DNA of 64,000 nt, from contig NZ_JNWO01000019.1 of assembly GCF_000716435.1 (NCBI RefSeq), forward strand, positions 1 to 64,000, given 5' to 3'. The DNA comes from Streptomyces xylophagus. Lineage in GTDB: Bacteria > Actinomycetota > Actinomycetes > Streptomycetales > Streptomycetaceae. The notes below the pieces were generated by a model, which had not been told where the DNA came from, ran no database searches, and saw nothing but the letters and a program-made list of their open reading frames with translations. Both the position numbers and the translations under genes were made by a program. Shown in pieces: positions 16,405 to 24,662 of the stretch. Each line of letters begins with the position of its first letter. Positions within the stretch are counted from its first letter, which is position 1.

Positions 16405-17321
16405 CCGGAGCGACCACACTTCCGGACCCCGTCCGGGCCTGGGCCGAATCCGTCATCGGTCCCCTTGCCGATCTCCACGACACCTCCGCCGACCGCTCCT
16501 CGCACGCCGACCGCTCCTTGCACGCCGGCCGCTCCTCGCGTGTATGGGAGGTGACGACCCGCCCGGACGGCGGTGAACGCTTCTGCGTGAAAATCGCCCC
16601 GTCCCCCCTCGCCTTCACCCGCGAGACCTTCGCCCACCGGCACGCCGTGTCCTTCCTCGGCCCCGGCCGAGCGCCCCGTCTCACCGCTACGTCGGCCCAG
16701 CACCTCGCCCTGATCATGACCGCCGCCCCCGGCACCCCCCTGAGCGCCCTCAGGGCAACCGGTGCCGCACTGGAGACGGTCCACCGGAGGGCCGGCGCCC
16801 TCGTCGCCCAACTGCACCAGGCCGGAAAGCTGACCCGCACGGCGCGCGAGGAGGCGTCGCAGACGCTGCGACGCACCGCCGACCGCGCCGAGCGGAGCGT
16901 CCGGGGAGCGGGTGACCAAATGCCGCCCGCCGAAAGGGAGTTCGCGCTGGACCGGGCCGCCGAACTGCGTACCGTCGGACGGGTCCCGCTCGGCTACATC
17001 CACGGCCGGCTGGACGAGCACACGCTGAGGTGGTCCGGCACACGCGAACCGTTGGCGCTGATCGACTTCGAGCACGCGCGATTCGCCCCCGTCGTCCAGG
17101 ACTTCGTACCGCTCGCCCGCGGACCCTGGGCCGACCAACCACGCCTGCGCACCGCGTTCTTCACCGGCTACGGCCGCCGCCTCCTCCCGGAGGAGAAGCG
17201 CGCGCTGCACTGCCTGACTGCCCTGCACACGGCCGGACTTGGGGCTTGGGGCGCCGGTCATGAGGAGCAGGAAATCGCCGGGCGCCGCGTACCGGAGCCG
17301 ATGCGGGAGGCGACCGTATGA
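16401..17321 (+). CDS. Degenerate APH-fold phosphotransferase
   Basis: A 306-residue protein of the aminoglycoside phosphotransferase fold. The N-lobe carries RFCVKIAPSP (candidate ATP-binding Lys) and the C-lobe IDFEHARFAPVVQDFVPL. The catalytic loop reads YIHGRLDEHTL where HGDxxxxN is standard, so both the catalytic Asp and the following Asn appear replaced; the metal-binding Asp of IDFE is kept. It may be a pseudokinase or peptide-binding protein rather than a kinase. Residues about 30-47 are encoded by three 18-base tandem repeats. The gene is coupled at both ends by ATGA overlaps to the 51-residue peptide and to the exporter, so it very likely works with them. Confidence 0.75.
   Translation: MTGATTLPDPVRAWAESVIGPLADLHDTSADRSSHADRSLHAGRSSRVWEVTTRPDGGERFCVKIAPSPLAFTRETFAHRHAVSFLGPGRAPRLTATSAQHLALIMTAAPGTPLSALRATGAALETVHRRAGALVAQLHQAGKLTRTAREEASQTLRRTADRAERSVRGAGDQMPPAEREFALDRAAELRTVGRVPLGYIHGRLDEHTLRWSGTREPLALIDFEHARFAPVVQDFVPLARGPWADQPRLRTAFFTGYGRRLLPEEKRALHCLTALHTAGLGAWGAGHEEQEIAGRRVPEPMREATV
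16488..16541 (+). repeat. Three 18-bp tandem repeats inside the phosphotransferase gene
   Basis: Three consecutive 18-base units (GCCGACCGCTCCTCGCAC and two near copies) encode ADRSSH, ADRSLH and AGRSSR. The unit is a multiple of three, so copy changes would lengthen or shorten the protein without shifting the frame. Confidence 0.85.
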
Positions 17322-19219
17322 GCGCCAGTACCACCGGCCGGACGCCACCGCCCGGGACGGCGTCACGCGTGCCGCCACCGCAACCCGCCGAGATCCGCTA
17401 CGAAGGCCGGCACGCCCAGAACCCCCTGGCCGAGGCCGAGTTCGGGAAGCTGTGCGCGCGGCTGCCCTCCGTGTTGGCGCAGACCGCGCGGATGGCGTGG
17501 GCCATCGACCGGTACGCGGTACTGCTGCTCGCCGGCTGCCAACTGGCCGTAGGCGCAAGTGCCGTGGTCCTGCTGCTGTCCACCGCACGCGCGATGCGCT
17601 CGGTCCTGGCCGCCGGGCCGGTGGCCGACCGGCTGCATCAGGTGCTGCCCGCGCTGCTGGTGATCACCGTCGCGGCGGCGGTCGGCCGGATCGCGAGCGC
17701 GCTGTCCTCGTACGCCGACGGGCGGATCACACCCCGCCTGACCACGGCGGCGGACAGCGCCCTCGTCGAGGCGGTGTGCCGGGTGGAGGCCTCCGCCCGT
17801 GCCGAGGACGGCTTCGCGGACCGGCAGGAGGCCGCGGAGATGGGCGTGATCCGCGGCCACGTGATGGTGCAGGACGCCACGCGCTTCACCGCCGCCGTGG
17901 TCCGCATGGTCAGCGCGAGCGGCGTGCTCTCCGTACTGCACCCGCTGCTGCTGCCCCTGCTGCTGCTCGCCGTCGTACCCGCCGCGGTGGGCGCGATCCT
18001 GCACGCGAAGGTCCAGTACGAGACGCACTACGCCAACGTCGGCGACCGCAACGTCCGCCAGAACATGCGGGGTTGGGTGACCAGCCCGAAGTTCTCCGAC
18101 GAGATCCGCGCCAACGGCATGGTCCCCTACCTCGGGTTCTGGCACCGTACGATCTCCGAACGCATCGACCGCCGGGTCCTGGACGTGGCGCCGCGCATGC
18201 TGCGGATCGTGCTGGCCAGTTCGGCGATCGGCGGGGTCTTCCTCGTCGCGACCTGGGCCGCGCTCGCCTGGCTGGCCGGCACCGGACGCGTCGAACCGGC
18301 GATCGCCGCCACCGCGGTCGTCGCCGTCCAGACCACCCTCGCCGCCCTCGGTCAACTCGTCGTCTACGGCGCCGCCATGTTCCACACCGCCCTCTACCTC
18401 GCCGACATGGAGGGCTTCCTCGCCTTCGCCGCCGAACGTGCCCCGAAACGAGGGGAGTTGGCGCCGGGGGAGCCGGTGCGGGAGATCCGGCTCGACGAGA
18501 CCGTCTACCGCTACCCGGGCAAGGAGATCCCGGCGGTGGCCGGCGTCTCGCTGACCGTGCGCCGCGGGGAGATCCTCGCCGTGGTCGGCGAGAACGGCTC
18601 CGGAAAGTCCACGCTGACCCGACTCCTCGCGGGCATCTTCCTCGCCGACAAGGGCACGGTCAGCTGGAACGGCCACGACCTCGCCACTCTCGCGCCCGAC
18701 CGGCTGTGGGAGTCGTCGGGGCTGGTGCCCCAGCATTTCGCGCAGTGGCCCCTCAACGTCCGCGACAACGTCACCCTCGGCCAACCCCGCACGTACGACG
18801 ACCTGTTGGTGTGGGAGGCCCTGGACGCCGTAGGCCTGCGGGAGGCGGTGGAGGAACTCCCGTACGGGCTCGACACGTTGCTGGCCCGTGAACTGTGGGG
18901 CGGCACCGAACTCTCCGGCGGCCAGTGGCAGCGGCTCGCGTGCGCACGGGCCCTGTACCGGCAGCCGGACCTGCTGATCCTGGACGAGCCGACCAGCCAG
19001 ATGGACGCCCGCGGAGAACACGCGATCCTCGAACGGATCAAGGCGATCGCCGCCCACCGCATGACGATCGTGGTCACCCACCAACTGGTCAACACGAAGA
19101 TCGCCGACCGGATCGTCGTCATGACACACGGCCGCATCGCCGAACAGGGCACCTACGACGAACTCGCCCACGGCGGCGGCCTGTTCGCCGAACTCCTGGC
19201 ACTGTCGACCGACCGCTGA
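17318..19219 (+). CDS. ABC exporter, fused permease-ATPase
   Basis: A 633-residue half-transporter. The N-terminal part (about 60-360) has a six-helix exporter-type membrane domain. The C-terminal ATPase shows Walker A VVGENGSGKST near residue 424, Q loop LVPQHFAQW, signature LSGGQWQRLACA near 531, Walker B LLILDEPTSQMD near 553 and the H-loop IVVTHQ. There is no N-terminal peptidase domain, so any leader removal would need another protease. The Q-loop and signature are intact, so it should hydrolyse ATP. Its start overlaps the phosphotransferase stop. By position it is the likely exporter of the peptide encoded at 16249 or of a small molecule made by the cluster. Confidence 0.9.
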   Translation: MSASTTGRTPPPGTASRVPPPQPAEIRYEGRHAQNPLAEAEFGKLCARLPSVLAQTARMAWAIDRYAVLLLAGCQLAVGASAVVLLLSTARAMRSVLAAGPVADRLHQVLPALLVITVAAAVGRIASALSSYADGRITPRLTTAADSALVEAVCRVEASARAEDGFADRQEAAEMGVIRGHVMVQDATRFTAAVVRMVSASGVLSVLHPLLLPLLLLAVVPAAVGAILHAKVQYETHYANVGDRNVRQNMRGWVTSPKFSDEIRANGMVPYLGFWHRTISERIDRRVLDVAPRMLRIVLASSAIGGVFLVATWAALAWLAGTGRVEPAIAATAVVAVQTTLAALGQLVVYGAAMFHTALYLADMEGFLAFAAERAPKRGELAPGEPVREIRLDETVYRYPGKEIPAVAGVSLTVRRGEILAVVGENGSGKSTLTRLLAGIFLADKGTVSWNGHDLATLAPDRLWESSGLVPQHFAQWPLNVRDNVTLGQPRTYDDLLVWEALDAVGLREAVEELPYGLDTLLARELWGGTELSGGQWQRLACARALYRQPDLLILDEPTSQMDARGEHAILERIKAIAAHRMTIVVTHQLVNTKIADRIVVMTHGRIAEQGTYDELAHGGGLFAELLALSTDR

Positions 19220-19224
19220 CGGTC

Positions 19225-19257
19225 GGGGTGCCGTGCCCCGGCGGGGTGCGGCACCCC
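19225..19257 (+). terminator. Hairpin after the ABC exporter gene
   Basis: GGGGTGCCG and its exact complement, nine-base arms with a 15-base loop, begin six bases after the exporter stop. It may terminate or attenuate transcription before the methyltransferase-NUDIX gene. Confidence 0.6.
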
Positions 19258-19300
19258 TGCCCTCACCCGCGAACCCCCACCACGCACACCAGGAGCCCGA

Positions 19301-20434
19301 GTGGCACACACCAACCCCGACGCATGGAACGCGCACTACACCGACGGCAACACCTTCAGCCCCCTCAGTGACGCCGAGCGCGCCCTGCTCGCCGAGCACG
19401 CGCCGGCCCCCGACGGCGGCGGACACGCCCTGGACGTCGGCTGCGGGCTGGGTGAACTCGCCCGCCATCTGGCCGAGTTGGGCTATGAGGTCGACGCGGT
19501 CGACTTCGCCCCGGCCGCCCTCGCCCGCGCCGCAACCCGACCCCGGCACCCCACCACCCCGGCGGTGACCTACCACCTGCTCGACATCGAACGCGACAGC
19601 CTCGACGCCCTGCCCCACCCCGCCTACGACCTGATCACCTTCCGCCTCAGCTGGGCCTTCGTCCACGACCGCACCCGCGTACTGAACCGTCTGCGCGAGC
19701 GGTTGCGACCGGGCGGCACCCTCTGCGTCATCACGCCTGTCGCGGAGGACGTACCGGACGGCAAACGACCCACCGCCCTCGACGACGAGGAGATCGGGGT
19801 GCTGCTGCGCGCGGGCTGGGTGTCCGCCGAGCGCCATGACGCGGACGGCCTCGCGTTCGTGGTCCTGCGTGACCCCGCCCCCGCCTCGGCCCCCGTCGAC
19901 TGCGCGGACAAGGGGCGCCCCTCGCCGCACGCCCTCACCGGTGCCGGTGTCGTCGTCACCGACCCGGCGGGGCGGATCCTGCTGGGCTGGTCGGTGCGCG
20001 GGGTCTGGGAGTTGCCCGGCGGCAAGAACGACGTAGGCGAAGGCTTTCTGGAGGCGGCTGTACGGGAGTTGGAGGAGGAGACAAGCCTGCGGGCCGACCC
20101 CGCCGACGCCCGCCTGGTGGCCTTCCTGATGGACTCCACCCACGGCATGCCCCGGCTGACGGCCGCCGTCCACGTCACCGCCCACACCGGCCAACCCACC
20201 GTCACCGAACCGCAGTTGATCCACCGCTGGGAGTGGCACGAGATCACCGACCTGCCCACCCTGCCCCGGCCGCTGTTCACACCGAGCGCGCATGTCATCA
20301 ACACGGTGTGGCCCGGTTTGTTGCCTGGTCTTCCGCCTGTTCATCGTTACCCGGTCAGTCGGCTCGACGACGCCCTCGACCTGCCCCGCACGGACGCCGG
20401 ACCGGCATCGGACTCAGCACAGGTAGTTCGGTGA
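19301..20434 (+). CDS. Bifunctional SAM-dependent methyltransferase / NUDIX hydrolase
   Basis: A 377-residue two-domain fusion. Residues about 1-185 are a class I methyltransferase with the SAM motif LDVGCGLGE (44-52) and LRPGGTLCVITP. Residues about 205-345 are a NUDIX domain with box GKNDVGEGFLEAAVRELEEE, matching G-x5-E-x7-R-E-x2-E-E; the following Gly is Ser here. NUDIX enzymes cleave nucleoside diphosphates linked to another moiety. GTG at 19301 has AGGAG five bases upstream. The 3' end overlaps the convergent kinase gene by 21 bases. It follows the exporter after a hairpin, so it may be a looser member of the peptide cluster. Confidence 0.88.
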   Translation: MAHTNPDAWNAHYTDGNTFSPLSDAERALLAEHAPAPDGGGHALDVGCGLGELARHLAELGYEVDAVDFAPAALARAATRPRHPTTPAVTYHLLDIERDSLDALPHPAYDLITFRLSWAFVHDRTRVLNRLRERLRPGGTLCVITPVAEDVPDGKRPTALDDEEIGVLLRAGWVSAERHDADGLAFVVLRDPAPASAPVDCADKGRPSPHALTGAGVVVTDPAGRILLGWSVRGVWELPGGKNDVGEGFLEAAVRELEEETSLRADPADARLVAFLMDSTHGMPRLTAAVHVTAHTGQPTVTEPQLIHRWEWHEITDLPTLPRPLFTPSAHVINTVWPGLLPGLPPVHRYPVSRLDDALDLPRTDAGPASDSAQVVR

Positions 20435-22090
20435 ACCGGCCCAGTAGGTGAGGTAGGACCATGTCTCCGGGCCGATGAGCCCGTCCACCGTGATGTTCGC
20501 GCAGGCCTGGAACCGCCTCGTCGCCGCCTCGGTGACGGGCCCGAAGTCGCCGTCCTCGGGAATCGTGCTTCCTGTCATCGAAAGGTTCAGATAGCACTGC
20601 GCCTGCTGGACGGCCGCGCCGGACGAGCCGTTCTCGATCGTCGGGCGGCTGCTGGTGTAACCGCAGGAGGTGGCGGGGCCCCTTGGCACGGTGCCCGCCG
20701 GCGGGGCGACCGTGGCCGTCACCGTGACCGGCGGCGCTTTCGTCACCGTCGGGGTGCTGGTCACCGTCGGAGTGCCTGCCGACGTCGGGGTGCCTGCCAC
20801 CGTCGGAGTGCTGGTCACAGTCGGAGTGCTGGTCACCGTCCGCACCGGCACCGCCGTCCTGGCGGCCGCACTGGGAGGGGTCTGCGCGGCCGTCGGGGCC
20901 GTGCTCCGGGAGGCGGTGGGCGCGGACTGCGAGCTGTCATGGGTATTGCCGCTCAGCACCACGGCCGCTGCGCCGCCTCCCGCCAGAGCCACCGCGAGTG
21001 CGGCCCCGGCGATCAGCAGCGACTTGCGTCGCCCCCGCTTGGGCTCCCGCTGTCGGTCGTACGCCGCCGGACCGGACTCGGGTCGGTCGACCGACCCCTG
21101 CGACGGCATCGGCGTGGGAGGTGTCGCGCGGGTGGGTGCCTGGGGGAAACGCTCCTCGTCGGTGCCTTCCGCCGGCGCCACCACCTGCGTGGCCGGATGC
21201 TCCGCTGCCCCGGCCGCCGCCGCGTCCACCGGCTGCCCGGCTGCCACCTGGTTCAGCATGCGCTGGGCCTGCTCGGCGGTGGGCCGTTCGGTCGGGTCCT
21301 TGCGCAGCAGCGCTTCGATGACAGGAGCGAGCGGTCCCGCGTGCCGGGGTTCGGGAAGCTCCTCGGCGATCACCGCCTGCAAGGTGCTCATCGTCGTAGT
21401 GCGATGGAACGGAGACTCTCCCTCCACCGCGGCGTACAGCGTCACACCGAGCGACCACAGATCGGACTCCGGGCCCGGACGGTGGCCCATGGCGCGCTCC
21501 GGGGCGAGATAGTCCGGCGACCCGACGACGTCGCCGGTGCGCGTCAGACCGCTGGAGCCCTCCATGACGGCGATGCCGAAGTCCGTGAGCACCACCCGGC
21601 CGCCCCGCTCGAGCAGTACGTTGGCGGGCTTCACATCCCGGTGGAGAACGCCCAGTTGATGCGCCCGGTCGAGCGCCGACAGCAACTGTGCGCCGAGCCG
21701 GGCGGCGTCCCGCGGCAGCAGCGTTCCCTCGGTGGCGAGGACGTCGGCCAGCGACTGTCCGTCGATCAGCTCCATCACGATCCACGGCCGGCCGTCCTCC
21801 TCCAGCACGTCGAATACGGTGACGACCCCCGGGTGCTTGACCCGCGCCGCGGCCCGGGCCTCCTGTTCCATGCGGGTGTGCAGCACCGCGAGCTCTTCGC
21901 GCGGCAGGCCGCCGACCGTCAGCTCCTTCACCGCCACCTCGCGGCCGAGCACCTGATCCCGGGCCCGCCACACGGTCCCCATCCCACCGCGGCCGAGCCG
22001 CTCGACGAGGAGATACCGGCCGGCCAGCAGCCGCTCCTCCTCCTCACTCATGGCGTACGCATGATCATGGTTCCTCACTTCCGCCGACAT
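20414..22090 (-). CDS. Membrane Ser/Thr protein kinase with peptidoglycan-binding tail
   Basis: A 558-residue PASTA-less eukaryotic-type kinase. The kinase domain (about 22-290) has the Gly loop GRGGMGTVW, ATP-binding Lys55 in VAVKEL, catalytic HRDVKPANVLLE and DFGIAV. A single membrane helix near 385-405 is followed by an extracellular Pro/Thr/Val-rich repetitive linker (STPTVTS-like units). A Cys-containing peptidoglycan_binding_1-type domain closes the protein (GAAVQQAQCYLNLSM, DFGPVTEAATRRFQ, DGLIGPETW). It probably reports cell-wall state to the cytoplasm. The start is uncertain: 22090 gives a short lead; 22051 (MSEEEERL) is also plausible. It is divergent from the flavin oxidoreductase gene. 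Confidence 0.85.
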   Translation of the reverse strand: MSAEVRNHDHAYAMSEEEERLLAGRYLLVERLGRGGMGTVWRARDQVLGREVAVKELTVGGLPREELAVLHTRMEQEARAAARVKHPGVVTVFDVLEEDGRPWIVMELIDGQSLADVLATEGTLLPRDAARLGAQLLSALDRAHQLGVLHRDVKPANVLLERGGRVVLTDFGIAVMEGSSGLTRTGDVVGSPDYLAPERAMGHRPGPESDLWSLGVTLYAAVEGESPFHRTTTMSTLQAVIAEELPEPRHAGPLAPVIEALLRKDPTERPTAEQAQRMLNQVAAGQPVDAAAAGAAEHPATQVVAPAEGTDEERFPQAPTRATPPTPMPSQGSVDRPESGPAAYDRQREPKRGRRKSLLIAGAALAVALAGGGAAAVVLSGNTHDSSQSAPTASRSTAPTAAQTPPSAAARTAVPVRTVTSTPTVTSTPTVAGTPTSAGTPTVTSTPTVTKAPPVTVTATVAPPAGTVPRGPATSCGYTSSRPTIENGSSGAAVQQAQCYLNLSMTGSTIPEDGDFGPVTEAATRRFQACANITVDGLIGPETWSYLTYWAGSPNYLC

Positions 22091-22249
22091 GCGGCCGAGG
22101 ATGATCCCGCCTCCTTCCATGCTGTGCCGACCGCTCGGCGTTGTCGCGCCGAACCGGACCGAGGACGCCGATGGCCGCACCGGCCGGTGGCCTGGTCACG
22201 GTGGGCCGGCGCGGGGAATCAAACGGGGTCGCCGGACGCTCTGGCCTGC

Positions 22250-23272
22250 GTGAAGAAGATAGGTTTCCTTTCGTTCGGTCACTGGTCGCCGAGTCCGCAT
22301 TCCAAGACCCGGTCCGCCGCCGACTTCCTGCACCAGTCCATCGACCTGGCGGTCGCGGCCGAGGAACTGGGCGTGGACGGCGCGTACTTCCGCGTGCACC
22401 ACTTCGCGCAGCAGGCGGGCAGCCCGTTCCCGCTGCTCTCGGCCATCGGCGCGAGGACCTCGAAGATCGAGATCGGCACCGGCGTGATCGACATGCGCTA
22501 CGAGAACCCGCTGTACATGGCCGAGAACGCGGGCGCGGCCGACCTCATCTCCGGCGGCCGACTGCAGCTCGGCATCAGCCGGGGCTCACCGGAGCAGGTG
22601 ATCGACGGGTGGCGCTACTTCGGCTACGCCCCCGCGGAGGGCGAGACCGGCGCGGACATGGCCCGCCAGCACGCCGAGGCTTTCCTGAAGGTGATCGAGG
22701 GCGACGGCTTCGCACAGCCGAACCCGCGGCCGATGTTCCCCAACCCGCCGGGGCTGCTGCGCGTCGAGCCGTACTCCGAGGGGCTGCGTGAACGGATCTG
22801 GTGGGGCTCCAGCTCGAACGCGACCGCCGTCTGGGCCGCGCAGCTGGGGATGAACCTGCAGAGTTCCACCCTGAAGGACGACGAGACGGGCGAGCCGCTG
22901 CACGTCCAGCAGCGCAAGCAGATCGAGGCGTACCGCGAGGCGTACAAGGAGGCGGGCCACACGCGCGAGCCGAGGGTGTCCGTCAGCCGCAGTATCTTCG
23001 CCCTGACCGACGACGTGGACCGGGCCTACTTCGGCCGCGACCGCGACTCGCGCGACCAGATCGGCATGATCGACGACACGACCAGGGCGATCTTCGGACG
23101 CTCGTACGCCGCCGAGCCGGACGTGCTGGTGAAGCAACTCCGGGAGGACGAGGCCATCCAGGCCGCGGACACCGTCCTGCTCACCGTCCCGAACCAGCTC
23201 GGGGTCGACTACAACGCCCACGTACTGGAGAGCATCCTGACCCAGGTGGCACCGGAGCTCGGCTGGCGCTGA
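22250..23272 (+). CDS. LLM class flavin-dependent oxidoreductase
   Basis: A 340-residue luciferase-like monooxygenase. Key features are KKIGFLSFGHW at the start, YFRVHHFAQQ (the conserved His after strand 2), IEIGTGVIDMRYENPLYMAE and RLQLGISRGSPEQVIDGW. It is a different subgroup from the enzyme at 7307. GTG at 22250 gives the family-typical N-terminus, although no ribosome-binding site is obvious and translation may be leaderless. The substrate is unknown. Its stop is the last sequence before a broken substrate-binding-protein gene on the other strand, which marks a rearrangement point. Confidence 0.85.
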   Translation: MKKIGFLSFGHWSPSPHSKTRSAADFLHQSIDLAVAAEELGVDGAYFRVHHFAQQAGSPFPLLSAIGARTSKIEIGTGVIDMRYENPLYMAENAGAADLISGGRLQLGISRGSPEQVIDGWRYFGYAPAEGETGADMARQHAEAFLKVIEGDGFAQPNPRPMFPNPPGLLRVEPYSEGLRERIWWGSSSNATAVWAAQLGMNLQSSTLKDDETGEPLHVQQRKQIEAYREAYKEAGHTREPRVSVSRSIFALTDDVDRAYFGRDRDSRDQIGMIDDTTRAIFGRSYAAEPDVLVKQLREDEAIQAADTVLLTVPNQLGVDYNAHVLESILTQVAPELGWR

Positions 23273-23284
23273 GTGTCCGGCACA

Positions 23285-23795
23285 CAGGGGATACGCGATG
23301 GTCTTGGCCAGTCCCTTGTACGTGGACGCACGGAGCCTGTGCACCACGGCGCCCCGCTCGACCGCGCCCGTGCCCGGTTCGCGCAGGCTCCGGGCGATGA
23401 AGAGCAGCGCGTCGTAGGCCTCCACCGCGAAGAGCTCGACGCTGCGTCCCCCGAAGCGTTTCCTGTACGACGCCACGAAGCGCGCCGCTGCGGGCAGTTC
23501 GGCCGAGTCCACGTAGGTCGTGCCGAACAGCCGGCCCTCGACCGCCGTGCCCGCCTGCGTGAGGAACTCGCTCTGCAGGGCGGGTTCCGCCGCAGTGCGC
23601 GTGCCTGTGAAGCCCGCCTGTTCCAGCGCGCGGGCGCACAGGGCGGCCGGGTGCGGCGATGCGCCGGTGTACACCATGGCCTGCGACTTGGCCGCGACGA
23701 CGGCGGCCGCGGGGCGGAAGTCCGCGCTGCCCGCCGGGACGACATGGCTGGTGGTCCTGCCGTTGGCCGGTGGCCATTCGGTCGTCGACCAGCCT
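23285..23795 (-). pseudogene. Truncated periplasmic-binding-protein (Peripla_BP_6-type) gene
   Basis: On the minus strand a frame running down from about 23795 reads TTSHVVPAGSADFRP, AMVYTGASPHPAALCARALE, GRLFGTTYVDSA, FVASYRKRFGG, VEAYDALLFIARSL and STYKGLAKTIAY. This is the C-terminal portion of a branched-chain-amino-acid-type substrate-binding domain. It has no N-terminal lobe, no signal peptide and no start. At its 3' side the similarity stops and the frame runs on into the antisense of the flavin oxidoreductase. It is truncated at both ends and should be non-functional. Such domains in Streptomyces occur alone or attached to Ser/Thr kinases. Confidence 0.6.
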
Positions 23796-23798
23796 CAT

Positions 23799-24572
23799 TC
23801 AAGCCGGCCGCGCCCGAACGGCCTCCTCGATACCCCGAGCATTTATCAGCCCACGAAGCGGGAAGTCCGGTGGTAGCAGGGGCGCTGCCAAGGCGGCGAT
23901 GTCCGAGAGTTCCGGGCGGTGTTGCGGTAGCGATGCCCACAGCCGGCGCTGCACGGCTGCGAACCGGGCTGCTTCGGTGTGCGTGTAGGGGCGCTGCCGC
24001 TCCCTTTCCAGCATGGCCGCGGGACCACCTTGCCGGTTCCGCAGCGCGCGAACGTCCCGGTCGGTCACCGTGACGGTGCGTACTGCCGGATGGCGGTCGA
24101 GGGCCGGTGCGAGTGCGGCGAGCGCTCGGTAGCACCGGTCGTGCCCGTGGAGAGTGGTGAAACGGGAGGGCAGGCCTTGTTCCAGGCCGAGGGCGAACCG
24201 GTGCGCGGTGCCCTGACGACTGTCGGCCGCACGTACCGCCAGGACCAGCATCTCGACGCGGTAGCCCGCGGCCTGGAACCGGGAGGCCGAAGCCAGCAGG
24301 TCCGTACCGGTGGCCGGCGCCGCCTCCACCACCACATCGGCCCTCCGGTTTCGGAGCCATTCCTCTGCCGCGTTCTGCCAGGCCCGGTAGTCGGCTCGCA
24401 GCACAGCTCCCGCCGTACGCGGACGCTCGGCGAGCAACCTGGCGTACTCGGGGTGGAACGCGCGGAAGTCCTCGCCGGACACGAGGACCGCACCTGGACG
24501 CATGGCACGTAGTACCAGGACGGAGGCCGCTGTCTTCCCGGCGCCGGGCTGCCCCACCACGTAGACCGCCAC
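23799..24572 (-). CDS. Zeta-toxin-like P-loop kinase, second of a tandem pair
   Basis: A 257-residue protein of the zeta toxin / UDP-GlcNAc-kinase-like family. Walker A is VVGQPGAGKTA. The following SGEDFRAFHPEYARLL matches the family's acidic catalytic segment with Arg and the H-P-x-Y substrate loop. GTG at 24572 is the first conventional start, but it lies only eight codons before Walker A. The same frame continues upstream as LSPAEHQRIFTDLIVPSHL, matching the paralogue's N-terminus, to a TAG that is the stop of the upstream gene. Initiation at CTG 24656, after GAGGGGGCGG, is possible. The family phosphorylates nucleotide sugars or other small molecules. Confidence 0.75.
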   Translation of the reverse strand: MAVYVVGQPGAGKTAASVLVLRAMRPGAVLVSGEDFRAFHPEYARLLAERPRTAGAVLRADYRAWQNAAEEWLRNRRADVVVEAAPATGTDLLASASRFQAAGYRVEMLVLAVRAADSRQGTAHRFALGLEQGLPSRFTTLHGHDRCYRALAALAPALDRHPAVRTVTVTDRDVRALRNRQGGPAAMLERERQRPYTHTEAARFAAVQRRLWASLPQHRPELSDIAALAAPLLPPDFPLRGLINARGIEEAVRARPA

Positions 24573-24662
24573 CGGGTGGCGTCGGGGTTCGGGGTCGCCG
24601 AGATGGCTCGGAACGATCAGGTCGGTGAAAATGCGTTGGTGTTCCGCGGGTGACAGCTGGCG

